The translations under genes were made by a program, and so were the position numbers. From Chrysogorgia sp. JL179-B06 (lineage: Eukaryota > Cnidaria > Anthozoa > Scleralcyonacea > Chrysogorgiidae), in the NCBI GenBank assembly GCA_035772405.1, contig JAYKKM010000226.1, forward strand, positions 1,116,001-1,180,000: a stretch of 64,000 nucleotides of DNA. The letters run 5' to 3'. The notes below the pieces were generated by a model. It was given only the letters and a program-made list of their open reading frames with translations. It was not told the DNA's origin and made no database searches. Below, piece after piece: positions 18,453-27,900 of the stretch (positions within the stretch are counted from its first letter, which is position 1; every line of letters begins with the position of its first letter).

Positions 18453-19556
18453 ATGGAACTCGGTGTGGAGACAGAACAAGGGTTGAGAGACATCTATTAT
18501 AGTCCTAAGACAGGGTACACTGGTGTAGAGAGGTTGTATCAAAGTGCGTTGGGAGACGGATTGAAAGTAACTAGAAAAACAGTGAAAAAATGGTTGACAG
18601 CGCAGGACACCTACACTAGGTACAAACCCATCGTGAGAAGGCATAAATTCCGTGCTACCCTCGTCGGATTTATTGGTGAAGAGCTTCAAATGGATCTAGT
18701 GGACATGAGTAAGTACTCAAAACAGAATGGCGGGTATTATTGGATATTGACAGGCATTGAAATATTGAGTAGATACGCTTTTGGAATTGCAGTTTATAGA
18801 AAAGACAATAAGAACATGACTAAGGCTGTTGGAGAGCTATTGAACGACTTTAAAGATCGGTTTGGAACCGTGCCTAAGTTAGCTCAATTTGATGATGGAC
18901 TTGAGTTCTACAACGTTGGTGTGAAAAGTTTACTGAAAAAACATGGTGTTGAATATTTCAGCACTAAGAGCGATAAAAAGGCTGCTGTTGTTGAGCGTTT
19001 TAATAGAAGCCTCAAGAGCGTCATGTGGAAGTACTTTTACACCCGTGGAACGTACAAATGGATTGACGTTCTTGACCAGTTTGTGGACAATTATAATAGC
19101 AATGTGAATCGAAGCATTATGATGAAGCCAAAGGATGTCAATAAGTCAAATGAGGGTGAAGTTTGGACCACTTTGTTTGGTCACCAATTTGCAGACAACC
19201 CATTGCCAAAGTTTAGAGTTGGCGAATCAGTGAGAATTAGTAAATACAAGAGTGTGTTCACAAAGGGTTATGAAGCCAACTTCACTGAAGAGCTGTTTAA
19301 AGTGGTAAAGGTTATTCGTGGTGACCCGAATGTGTATGAAATTGAGGACGTAAGCGGTGAACAGATTATTGGTAAATTTTATGAACAGGAATTATCGCTG
19401 GTCAATAGGAAACATGGCGACGATGTGTACAGAGTCGAAAAGGTGTTGAAAAGAAAGAAAGTCAGAGGGAAGAAGATGGCGCTGGTCAAATGGTTGGGTT
19501 ACGAGAGCAAACATAATTCGTGGATACCAGAAAGCGATATTCAAAATGTAGGTTAA
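18453..19556 (+). CDS. INT: Retroviral-type (rve) integrase with C-terminal chromodomain
   Basis: A 367-residue integrase that would insert the linear element into host DNA and create the 6-bp duplication. The rve core shows the D,D,E triad: ELQMDLVDM (first Asp), AQFDDGLEFYNV (second Asp) and AAVVERFNRSLKSVMWKYF (Glu). The N-terminal segment (GYTGVERLYQSAL...VTRKTVKKWL) is the usual helical recognition part. The C-terminus is a chromodomain (YRVEKVLKRK...MALVKWLGYESKHNSWIPES), which may direct insertion to modified chromatin, consistent with this copy lying in satellite DNA. ATG at 18453 chosen; a GTG codon at 18444 is not a start. Confidence 0.96.
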   Translation: MELGVETEQGLRDIYYSPKTGYTGVERLYQSALGDGLKVTRKTVKKWLTAQDTYTRYKPIVRRHKFRATLVGFIGEELQMDLVDMSKYSKQNGGYYWILTGIEILSRYAFGIAVYRKDNKNMTKAVGELLNDFKDRFGTVPKLAQFDDGLEFYNVGVKSLLKKHGVEYFSTKSDKKAAVVERFNRSLKSVMWKYFYTRGTYKWIDVLDQFVDNYNSNVNRSIMMKPKDVNKSNEGEVWTTLFGHQFADNPLPKFRVGESVRISKYKSVFTKGYEANFTEELFKVVKVIRGDPNVYEIEDVSGEQIIGKFYEQELSLVNRKHGDDVYRVEKVLKRKKVRGKKMALVKWLGYESKHNSWIPESDIQNVG

Positions 19557-19562
19557 TGTAAT

Positions 19563-20513
19563 ATGGCTGAAGGCGGCTTCGACGACCTTGAGATGGAGGG
19601 CTCTAACGAATACAAAGATATCACTGACGATGAACTAAAGTATAGTCTCGAAAAAGCCACTCAAGATCGCAGACTAGCTCGGGACGATCCAAACGTCACA
19701 GTCGATGAGAAAATTAGACTAATTAGAGTGGAGAGTGGACTGAGGCGTGAACGTGATGTAAGATTTCGTCAACACATGAAGGAGGATTTTAACGATATTA
19801 CAACGCGGGTTAATGACTACGCAAAAGATCGTGAAGACGTCGCGAGGAGTGTACCATTGTTAGACACCACACGTGCAGAGTACGTTGACATACCTGGACT
19901 AACACCAATCGAGAACCGTGAGCTGAATAGCATGCTCAATCCAAGCGAGAGTGTGATGTCTGAGTCGAGAATAGGCGACATTGGCACATTGCAAATACAA
20001 GCAGACCATTTTCAAGACTCAATAAATGAAGCGAGCGAAAGAATAGCAGAGCTTGATAGAGAGGACCTCACGATCGCAGAGAACGAAGAGTATATCGATC
20101 TATATGAAAGAATGGTTGGACTTAGACAGGCTAGAGACATGGTTATTGAACAGCGAGAAATGGAGGAAGTTAGAGAGCAGCAGGAAGTCGACATTGACAG
20201 ATTGCAGAGGTTCAAGAAATGGGCTAGAGAAAATATGGTTGGGTTGAGTGCTTTAGCGATTTCAGTAGCTGCGATTATAACAACTATTATTATCGCTGGG
20301 AGGTCTAATGTTATGAGAGGCGCTATGGTCACGAGGTCGTTCGCACAGGCTGTTAAAAACGCGATAATGAAGATGGGTCCATGGGCTGTTGGATTGGCGA
20401 ACTTAGTTTATGACGCGCTGGTGACAGGCGCAAAGGGCCTCGCTTGGTTAGCTCAAAATCTGTGGGTGTTTGCGGTGACATTCGCGTGGCTTGCGTACAA
20501 TTATTTGAACTAA
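19563..20513 (+). CDS. Membrane protein with acidic helical N-terminus (copy A of a tandem pair)
   Basis: A 316-residue protein. Residues 1-210 are charged and helical, with MAEGGFDDLEME at the start and DYVDIPGLTP-like motif AEYVDIPGLTPIENRELNSM near residue 110. Hydrophobic segments follow at about 222-246 (MVGLSALAISVAAIITTIII) and 285-316 (LAWLAQNLWVFAVTFAWLAY). It lies six bases after the integrase stop. A second, diverged copy follows (20572-21991). Probably a virion membrane or core-associated protein; no known family is recognised. Confidence 0.75.
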   Translation: MAEGGFDDLEMEGSNEYKDITDDELKYSLEKATQDRRLARDDPNVTVDEKIRLIRVESGLRRERDVRFRQHMKEDFNDITTRVNDYAKDREDVARSVPLLDTTRAEYVDIPGLTPIENRELNSMLNPSESVMSESRIGDIGTLQIQADHFQDSINEASERIAELDREDLTIAENEEYIDLYERMVGLRQARDMVIEQREMEEVREQQEVDIDRLQRFKKWARENMVGLSALAISVAAIITTIIIAGRSNVMRGAMVTRSFAQAVKNAIMKMGPWAVGLANLVYDALVTGAKGLAWLAQNLWVFAVTFAWLAYNYLN

Positions 20514-20519
20514 AAGCAT

Positions 20520-20571
20520 GCGTGATTCGTGGACACTAGAAAGTAGTGTTCAAAATGTGAGCTAATGTAAT
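20520..20571 (+). repeat. Relic of integrase 3' end between duplicated genes
   Basis: The bases ATTCGTGGACACTAGAAAGT and then GTTCAAAATGTGAGCTAATG and TAATATGGCTGAAGG match the integrase tail and junction at about 19517-19572 (ATTCGTGGATACCAGAAAGC ... ATTCAAAATGTAGGTTAATG ... TAATATGGCTGAAGG). This shows that the tandem gene pair arose by duplicating a segment that began within the integrase 3' end. Confidence 0.85.
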
Positions 20572-21036
20572 ATGGCTGAAGGTGGGGGAGATTTCGACGA
20601 GATCGAGATGGAGAACCTTGGTGAAGCCTACACTGATGATCAAATAGACGCCGAACTTGAAAGAGTCGCTCAAGCTTTAAATTTAATTGACAACGAGTAC
20701 GTCGACGGCAATATACCACACATCGAACGCGTCGAGTATGATAAATTGTCTGAGAGAGCAAATAGATTGCAGGACGAACAGGATAGAAGGTTTCGAGAAA
20801 AAGAGACGTCGTTCACTGACACTGATGATGGTAAGACGGTGACAATAAGGGGGACTAACACGGAAGTCCCAACAGTAGAGTTTGTTGAACAGGGGTCATA
20901 TGGTGACGTCGATGACGTAAGTTTCAGTATAGCTTTTGAAGAGGAGGAGGAAATTAAGAGAAGACTGGGTGAGCTAAAAGCGTCCCAACAAAGAGCTAGC
21001 AGAAAACAATGTAAAAAGAATCAAGCTAATAAATAG
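20572..21036 (+). pseudogene. Copy B of the membrane protein, N-terminal part
   Basis: A 154-residue frame beginning MAEGGGDFDEIEMEN, like copy A, with the same EERxFRxKE-type charged helix (QDEQDRRFREKETSF). It continues with sequence not found in copy A and ends at TAG (21034-21036) after a lysine-rich tail. The continuation, resembling copy A's second half, is in another frame from about 20978. Either the gene suffered a one-base indel near 21000-21030, or the two parts are separate proteins, or frameshifting joins them. Confidence 0.6.
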
Positions 21037-21991
21037 GAAAATACGTAAATTGAGCAAAAAGGGACTCGGCCGTGACGACGCGTCAAGGAAAATAGTCAAC
21101 AGGTCGCGGGTTACGGACTCAGGGGCTATTCTTTTCAAACCGATAAACAAAGATGGTAAATATGGAAAACCCAAACGAATTCTAATACCTGGGAAAAACG
21201 GCTTGATCTACAGTAAAGATGTGAGTAGTAAAAACGCGATTGAGCAGTTCAAACAGTTAGTTAGTCAAATCCCTGAGAACATAGAGACAACAGCTGTCAC
21301 AACAGAAGTAGTCCCAGATAGCTTCCCAGTAATTGAGACAAAAGTGGACTATGTCGACATACCTGGGCTAACACCAGACGAGAACCGTGATCTGAGTGGT
21401 GTGGTTAATCCGAGTGATGGTGTGTTGCGTGAGTCAAGAATAGGTGACACTGGTGCGTTGCAAATACAAGCAGACTATTTTCAAAAGGCGATAAATGAAA
21501 CGAGTGGGAGATTGGCGGAGCTCAACAGAGAAGGCCTCACAGCTGCGGAGAAAAAAGAGCGTATTGGTCTAGTTGAGAGAATGATTGGACTTAGAAAGGC
21601 TAGAGACAGAGTTATTGAACAGCGGCAAATAGAAGAGGTTAGAGAGCGACAAGAGATCGACATTGACAGATTGCAGAAGTTTAAGGAATGGGCTAAAGAA
21701 AATATGGTTGGGTTGAGCGCTGTGGCAATTTCAGTGGCTGGGATTATAACAACTATTATTATCGCTGGTAGATCCGCTGTTATGAAAGGCGCTGTGGTCA
21801 CGAGGTCGTTTGCACAGGCTGTTAAGAATGCGATCACGAAGATGGGTCCATGGGCTGTTGGGTTGGCTAATTTAGTTTATAATGCGTTGACGTTGGGTGC
21901 GAAGGGTCTCGCATGGTTGGCTCAAAATCTGTGGGTACTTGCGGTGGTACTTGCGTGGTTTGTGTATGATTATTACAAGCTAAAACGGTAG
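20978..21991 (+). pseudogene. Copy B of the membrane protein, C-terminal part (no ATG)
   Basis: An open frame from 20978 to the TAG at 21991. It has no ATG before the conserved part. From DYVDIPGLTPDENRDLSGVV onward it matches copy A closely (same ESRIGD, GLRKARD, WAKENMVGLSA, and two hydrophobic segments ending LAQNLWVLAVVLAWF). Upstream it has a region absent from copy A with a GKYGKPKRILIPGKNGLIYS stretch. The last 200 residues are more conserved than the N-terminal part, so selection may act mainly on the membrane region. Confidence 0.65.
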
Positions 21992-22013
21992 TAACAAAAC
22001 ATATGCAAAGTAT

Positions 22014-23252
22014 ATGAACGTCACGTCAGCAGAGTTGAGCCCTGGTTTTAGACGAGCGACCATGGGTGTCATAAAAGGGGCAAGAACGCAGCATGTGATC
22101 ACGTTGAACCCTAATAAAGTCAGTCCTGGTGAGGAACTTTACATTGATATACCAAAGCTCAAGGTTAGTAGCTGTTTGGTGCCTGGATCGTTGGGTCTAG
22201 TGTTCGACTTTAAGAATGCGAACGCCAAAAGTTGGTTCTTGAACAATGTGAGTAAGTTGTTGGTTGAGAAACTTGTTGTGAAACTGGCTGGGGAAACTGT
22301 ATATGACAACAATGGGGAAAATTACACTGGTGTTTATCGCGACCTTTGGGAAAGTGTTACTGCGCGAGACCAAATGATTGACTACGGCGTTGGCTCTGAA
22401 AACTTGAGAAAGCTAATTTCTAAGGATGACAGTGGCGCGACGAGTGGGAACGTTGCTAAAGTTAGTGACGCGTTGATGTTTGGTGTGATTGGGACGAAAC
22501 AGCGGATAAAGCTTGGTAAAATCATGAATGACCACGGGTTGTACGCTCCTTTTAGCATGAATAATAACTTGCAGTATGTGATCACACTTCCGAAGGCCGC
22601 AGACATCATGGTGGCGCAATCCGGTAGCGCTGTGGGTGGATACACTCTGGAGAACCTCGAGCTTGAGTATGAAACGATCGATAACCAGGAGCTCGCTGAT
22701 GAAATAGCGTCAGGCTATGCAAGTGGTCGTAGTTTGTCGTATGAGCACGTTACGTTGATGAAAACCACTGAATGGGACAAAGGTACGACCATTGTGAACG
22801 AGAATGTTAATCTTCCGAGAAAAAGCATGAAGGCAATCGTGTTGCTATTCACGAATAAGGTGCGAACAGACAGTGAGGAGTTTCTCTACCCAAATATCGA
22901 GAGTGTTAGAGTCACAATTGAAGGTGTGCCAAATAGTGTGTACTCACAAGGCATCCCAAAGTCGAAGTTCTATGCAGAAGCGAAACGATTGTTTGGGTTG
23001 GGTGAAGAACACGCTCAGTTTATGACTATACAGAAATTCTATAAAAATGGTTTTGCGTTGGTCATTGACTTGAGGAGCGTTCAAGATGATTACAACGTCG
23101 CCACTGCCAAGAAAATTGTGAACACACAATCTGGTGTGCTTCTTGAAATCACAAAGAAAGCGACGACTGCGAATGTCATGTGCAGGGTGTTTGTGATGAG
23201 TGATGGGTTGGTCAACTTCATGAACAATGGGCTGCAATCAATCCAGTATTAA
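22014..23252 (+). CDS. Major capsid protein, double jelly-roll
   Basis: A 412-residue protein with the size, beta-rich pattern and genomic position (next to the packaging ATPase) of Polinton major capsid proteins, which form the hexagonal capsomers. Typical features: TLNPNKVSPGEELYIDIPKL early on; the first roll ending in LENLELEYETI; the second roll beginning after a linker at about residue 235 and ending near VMCRVFVMSDGLVNF. The ATG at 22014 is the only one before the conserved region. The frame is intact. Confidence 0.9.
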   Translation: MNVTSAELSPGFRRATMGVIKGARTQHVITLNPNKVSPGEELYIDIPKLKVSSCLVPGSLGLVFDFKNANAKSWFLNNVSKLLVEKLVVKLAGETVYDNNGENYTGVYRDLWESVTARDQMIDYGVGSENLRKLISKDDSGATSGNVAKVSDALMFGVIGTKQRIKLGKIMNDHGLYAPFSMNNNLQYVITLPKAADIMVAQSGSAVGGYTLENLELEYETIDNQELADEIASGYASGRSLSYEHVTLMKTTEWDKGTTIVNENVNLPRKSMKAIVLLFTNKVRTDSEEFLYPNIESVRVTIEGVPNSVYSQGIPKSKFYAEAKRLFGLGEEHAQFMTIQKFYKNGFALVIDLRSVQDDYNVATAKKIVNTQSGVLLEITKKATTANVMCRVFVMSDGLVNFMNNGLQSIQY

Positions 23253-23267
23253 ATCAAACGCAATTTA

Positions 23268-23867
23268 ATGGAAACTCCGTTTAACGCGCTAATTGTTGGT
23301 ATGACAGCTTGTGGTAAGACACATTATTTGCTTGACACACTGGAATCTGAGTATCGTGGTAAGTTTGACTACATTGTGTTGATTTGTCCTACTTTCGAGT
23401 GGAATAAAGCGTATCAAGATTGGAAATATGTGCGTGACCCCGACGTGTTAGCGATAGACTGTGCACAGGATAATGTTGACGCTGTTCTCAAGTGTGTGAC
23501 TAATGTTTTTAAAGGCACTAACACTCTGATTGTGTTGGACGACTGTGCAAGTGGACAGGACGTCAAGAATAGGACTAGTCAATTGGTAAACTTGGCTTTT
23601 AGTGCGCGACATTTTATGTTGAGTGTTATTGTCATCACACAACAACTGACGTCGATCGCAAAACCGTATAGAGAAAACATTAGTAAGCTCATTTGCTTTT
23701 ACTGTCCGAGCAGGAGTGATATGAAGGTTGTTATTGACGATTATCTTGGGCACATTAGCAAAGAGGAAGCGTCGACGATTGTGACCGCACTAAAAAATAA
23801 TAAGTACGCCAGACTTGAAATCTCACTGCGTTATCCATACAATTACGAAGTTGTTATTCCGCAATAA
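23268..23867 (+). CDS. ATP: Genome-packaging ATPase (FtsK/HerA-type)
   Basis: A 199-residue ATPase that would drive DNA into the capsid. Walker A is GMTACGKT (about residues 11-18), Walker B is TLIVLDDCAS (about 86-95), and the downstream sensor segment is VIVITQQLTSI (about 126-136), the order typical of Polinton and virophage packaging ATPases. The ATG lies 15 bases after the capsid gene's stop, consistent with a capsid-packaging transcription unit. Intact. Confidence 0.95.
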   Translation: METPFNALIVGMTACGKTHYLLDTLESEYRGKFDYIVLICPTFEWNKAYQDWKYVRDPDVLAIDCAQDNVDAVLKCVTNVFKGTNTLIVLDDCASGQDVKNRTSQLVNLAFSARHFMLSVIVITQQLTSIAKPYRENISKLICFYCPSRSDMKVVIDDYLGHISKEEASTIVTALKNNKYARLEISLRYPYNYEVVIPQ

Positions 23868-23870
23868 AAT

Positions 23871-24167
23871 ATGGGTATAAGTAGTAACGTGATGGTGAAA
23901 CGCAAAAGTGACGAAAATCCTACAATTGAGGAATTAGTTGAGGATACTCAAGCCGCTAGTACCTCGACTGTGGACACTGACGACATTGACGTTAGGAGAG
24001 GTGAGCTTATTAGACTGTCTGGTGACGGTGTGGTAAGCCAATCTGAAGCATACATTAAAAAAGCGTCCGCAAAGGTTATCGACAAGATATGGCGCCAATA
24101 TGAGTTGAAGAGAATGGAAATTGCAAACGCTTTTCTCACCGACTATGCTAATCAGCAAATTCGCTAG
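23871..24167 (+). CDS. Small charged protein, 98 aa
   Basis: The ATG follows the ATPase stop by three bases. Residues 10-45 are acidic and probably disordered (NPTIEELVEDTQAASTSTVD); the C-terminal half is helical (KKASAKVIDKIWRQYELKRM). Its end overlaps the start of the next gene by 23 bases in another frame. It begins MGISSN, a poor match to the myristoylation consensus. Function unknown. Confidence 0.55.
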   Translation: MGISSNVMVKRKSDENPTIEELVEDTQAASTSTVDTDDIDVRRGELIRLSGDGVVSQSEAYIKKASAKVIDKIWRQYELKRMEIANAFLTDYANQQIR

Positions 24168-24390
24168 CCTACTGGATGGGTTGAACGCTATTGAGAACTC
24201 TGACGAACTAAATGACGAGCTGCAAAAAGACCCGTTATTAAAGAAAGACGTTGAGAGCATTGTCGCGGTTGTGACACCGTACGTACCTTTCTTGGGCTTG
24301 TTGTCGGGAGGAATTATAACGTCGAAATATGTGTACGATCACCATTTTAAAAGTGAGACAAACGTTGAAAATAGTGAACAAACGGACTAA
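24145..24390 (+). CDS. Small protein with hydrophobic segment, 81 aa
   Basis: This is the last rightward gene. The ATG at 24145 lies inside the end of the preceding gene. The N-terminal half is acidic and helical (DGLNAIENSDELNDELQKD); a hydrophobic segment follows (VVTPYVPFLGLLSGGIIT). Its last codons run into the right TIR (from 24366). Probably a small membrane protein; unknown family. Confidence 0.55.
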   Translation: MLISKFASLLDGLNAIENSDELNDELQKDPLLKKDVESIVAVVTPYVPFLGLLSGGIITSKYVYDHHFKSETNVENSEQTD

Positions 24391-24441
24391 TTCGCGAAAC
24401 AACCGGCCACCTGTTAGTATGCAAATTAGTTAATGTTGCTA

Positions 24442-24565
24442 ACCAATCAAAAGAGCGCCATTTTGCTATCCATTTGGGTACTTGTTTGGATAAAATATTT
24501 GTTGTGGGCGCTGGTGTGGGTTGACCAATCAAAAGAGCGCCATTTCGCTATCCATTTGGATAAAC
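24442..24565. repeat. 82-bp direct duplication unique to the right TIR
   Basis: ACCAATCAAAAGAGCGCCAT starts at 24442 and again at 24524, each followed by TT(T/C)GCTATCCATTTGG. The left TIR has one copy and lacks the DNA between. Recombination between the two short repeats deleting 82 bp in the left TIR, or a duplication in the right, would explain it. Confidence 0.88.
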
Positions 24566-24610
24566 ATCACCACTAGAATCAAAATCTAGTGGGTTTTTTT
24601 CGCGCGTGAA

Positions 24611-24793
24611 TTGGAAATGTGTCAGTCAAAAAAAAGCGTGAAAACTTTGAAGCGACACAAATTTGTGAAAATGTTGAAACGACTATTTTTAAACTTGACT
24701 GAAATGTGGTTTGGTATAAATTCAGTATTGTTTCACGAGTCTCGCGTGTGTTTGACATTAATCGGTGGAGAGGGGTGTGTCAAGCCAAATTAA
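24611..24793 (+). CDS. Possible 60-aa protein inside right TIR
   Basis: Identical in translation to the frame at 4615-4797, in mirror position. If real, the element carries two identical copies reading inward-to-outward at each end. See the left copy for doubts. Confidence 0.2.
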   Translation: MEMCQSKKSVKTLKRHKFVKMLKRLFLNLTEMWFGINSVLFHESRVCLTLIGGEGCVKPN

Positions 24794-24803
24794 CGACCGC
24801 TGT

Positions 24804-24973
24804 AGTAGTATAGCAAGTGGGGCTGCGAGCTTATTCGACGTCAATCGTGAATATAAATACCAAAACATTGCCAAATTTGTCGAGTCGTGACTTGGCACAA
24901 ATTTGGTGATGTTTTGGTATTTATATTCACGGTTGAGGTCGATTGGGCTCGCAGCCCCACTTGCTATACTACT
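24804..24973. repeat. 170-bp terminal palindrome of right TIR
   Basis: AGTAGTATAGCAAGTGGGGC begins at 24804 and its complement ends the element at 24973. The arms pair along most of their length, with an unpaired centre around TTGTCGAGTCGTGACTTGGC. It is the exact inverted copy of the left palindrome. Confidence 0.93.
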
Positions 24974-24979
24974 GCGAAA
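24974..24979. repeat. Polinton target site duplication, right (GCGAAA)
   Basis: GCGAAA directly after the terminal CTATACTACT, duplicating 4429-4434; the minisatellite then continues in register. Confidence 0.93.
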
Positions 24980-27900
24980 CAAAGAGAATAATTCTTAGTC
25001 CTAATGCGAAACAAAGAGAATAATTCTTAGTCCTAATGCGAAACAAAGAGAATAATTCTTAGTCCTAATGCGAAACAAAGAGAATAATTCTTAGTCCTAA
25101 TGCGAAACAAAGAGAATAATTCTTAGTCCTAATGCGAAACAAAGAGAATAATTCTTAGTCCTAATGCGAAACAAAGAGAATAATTCTTAGTCCTAATGCG
25201 AAACAAAGAGAATAATTCTTAGTCCTAATGCGAAACAAAGAGAATAATTCTTAGTCCTAATGCGAAACAAAGAGAATAATTCTTAGTCTTAATGCGAAAC
25301 AAAGAGAATAATTCTTAGTCCTAATGCGAAACAAAGAGAATAATTCTTAGTCTTAATGCGAAACAAAGAGAATAATTCTTAGTCCTAATGCGAAAAAAAG
25401 AGAATGATTCTTAGTCCTAATGCGAAACAAAGAGAATAATTCTTAGTCCTAATGCGAAGCAAAGAGAATAATTCTTAGTCCTAATGCGAAACAAAGAGGA
25501 TAATTCTTAGTCCTAATGCGAAAAAAAGAGAATAATTCTTAGTCCTAATGCGAAGCAAAGAGAATAATTCTTAGTCCTAATGCGAAACAAAGAGAATAAT
25601 TCTTAGTCCTAATGCGAAAAAAAGAGAATAATTCTTAGTCCTAATGCGAAGCAAAGAGAATAATTCTTAGTCCTAATGCGAAACAAAGAGAATAATTCTT
25701 AGTCCTAATGCGAAAAAAAGAGAATGATTCTTAGTCCCTAATGCGAAACAAAGAGAATAATTCTTAGTCCTAATGCGAAACAAAGAGAATAATTCTTAGT
25801 CTTAATGCGAAACAAAGAGAATAATTCTTAGTCCTAATGCGAAACAAAGAGAATGATTCTTAGTCCTAATGCGAAACAAAGAGAATAATTCTTAGTCCTA
25901 ATGCGAAAAAAAGAGAATGATTCTTAGTCCTAATGCGAAACAAAGAGAATAATTCTTAGTCCTAATGCGAAGCAAAGAGAATAATTCTTAGTCCTAATGC
26001 GAAACAAAGAGGATAATTCTTAGTCCTAATGCGAAAAAAAGAGAATAATTCTTAGTCCTAATGCGAAACAAAGAGAATAATTCTTAGTCCTAATGCGAAG
26101 CAAAGAGAATAATTCTTAGTCCTAATGCGAAACAAAGAGAATAATTCTTAGTCCTAATGCGAAAAAAAGAGAATGATTCTTAGTCCTAATGCGAAACAAA
26201 GAGAATAATTCTTAGTCCTAATGCGAAACAAAGAGAATAATTCTTAGTCTTAATGCGAAACAAAGAGAATAATTCTTAGTCCTAATGCGAAACAAAGAGA
26301 ATGATTCTTAGTCCTAATGCGAAACAAAGAGAATAATTCTTAGTCCTAATGCGAAAAAAAGAGAATGATTCTTAGTCCTAATGCGAAACAAAGAGAATAA
26401 TTCTTAGTCCTAATGCGAAGCAAAGAGAATAATTCTTAGTCCTAATGCGAAACAAAGAGGATAATTCTTAGTCCTAATGCGAAAAAAAGAGAATAATTCT
26501 TAGTCCTAATGCGAAACAAAGAGAATAATTCTTAGTCCTAATGCGAAACAAAGAGAATAATTCTTAGTCCTAATGCGAAACAAAGAGAATAATTCTTAGT
26601 CCTAATGCGAAACAAAGAGAATAATTCTTAGTCCTAATGCGAAAAAAAGAGAATGATTCTTAGTCCTAATGCGAAACAAAGAGAATAATTCTTAGTCCTA
26701 ATGCAAAAAAAAAGAGAATAATTCTTAGTCCTAATGCGAAACAAAGAGAATAATTCTTAGTCCTAATGCGAAGCAAAGAGAATAATTCTTAGTCCTAATG
26801 CGAAACAAAGAGAATAATTCTTAGTCTTAATGCGAAACAAAGAGAATAATTCTTAGTCCTCATGCGAAACAAAGAGAATAATTCTTAGTCTTAATGCGAA
26901 ACAAAGAGAATAATTCTTAGTCCTAATGCGAAAAAAAGAGAATGATTCTTAGTCCTAATGCGAAACAAAGAGAATAATTCTTAGTCCTAATGCGAAGCAA
27001 AGAGAATAATTCTTAGTCCTAATGCGAAACAAAGAGGATAATTCTTAGTCCTAATGCGAAAAAAAGAGAATAATTCTTAGTCCTAATGCGAAGCAAAGAG
27101 AATAATTCTTAGTCCTAATGCGAAACAAAGAGAATAATTCTTAGTCCTAATGCGAAAAAAAGAGAATAATTCTTAGTCCTAATGCGAAGCAAAGAGAATA
27201 ATTCTTAGTCCTAATGCGAAACAAAGAGAATAATTCTTAGTCCTAATGCGAAAAAAAGAGAATGATTCTTAGTCCTAATGCGAAACAAAGAGAATAATTC
27301 TTAGTCCTAATGCGAAACAAAGAGAATAATTCTTAGTCTTAATGCGAAACAAAGAGAATAATTCTTACTCCTAATGCGAAACAAAGAGAATGATTCTTAG
27401 TCCTAATGCGAAACAAAGAGAATAATTCTTAGTCCTAATGCGAAAAAAAGAGAATGATTCTTAGTCCTAATGCGAAACAAAGAGAATAATTCTTAGTCCT
27501 AATGCGAAGCAAAGAGAATAATTCTTAGTCCTAATGCGAAACAAAGAGGATAATTCTTAGTCCTAATGCGAAAAAAAGAGAATAATTCTTAGTCCTAATG
27601 CGAAACAAAGAGAATAATTCTTAGTCCTAATGCGAAACAAAGAGAATAATTCTTAGTCCTAATGCAAAACAAAGAGAATAATTCTTAGTCCTAATGCGAA
27701 ACAGAGAGAATAATTTTTAGTCCTAATGCGAAACAAAGAGAATAATTCTTAGTCCTAATGCGAAACAAAGAGAATAATTCTTAGTCCTAATGCGAAACAA
27801 AGAGAATAATTCTTAGTCCTAATGCGAAACAAAGAGAATAATTCTTAGTCCTAATGCGAAACAAAGAGAATAATTCTTAGTCCTAATGCGAAACAAAGAG

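Larger units (their letters stand above)
4435..24973. mobile_element. Polinton/Maverick virus-like DNA transposon
   Basis: A 20,539-bp element with 6-bp target duplication, termini 5'-AG...CT-3', terminal inverted repeats of 526 and 608 bp, and the hallmark gene set: family B polymerase with protein-primed type motifs, rve integrase with chromodomain, double-jelly-roll major capsid protein, penton-like protein and HerA/FtsK-type packaging ATPase. Leftward genes run from 17724 down to the left TIR; rightward genes run from 17746 to the right TIR, with a thymidine kinase as a rightward island at 13344-13910. Unusual cargo: thymidine kinase, BRO-N plus nuclease, zinc-ribbon protein. No Ulp1/adenain-type protease was found. 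The polymerase is split by an hAT insertion and two structural genes have frame breaks, so this copy is defective. Without the hAT and its duplication it would be about 17.9 kb. Confidence 0.97.
24366..24973 (-). repeat. Polinton right terminal inverted repeat
   Basis: Inverted match of 4435-4960, but 82 bp longer because of an internal direct duplication at 24442-24605. The near identity of the rest suggests that the repeats were homogenised during replication and have had little time to diverge. Confidence 0.95.
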
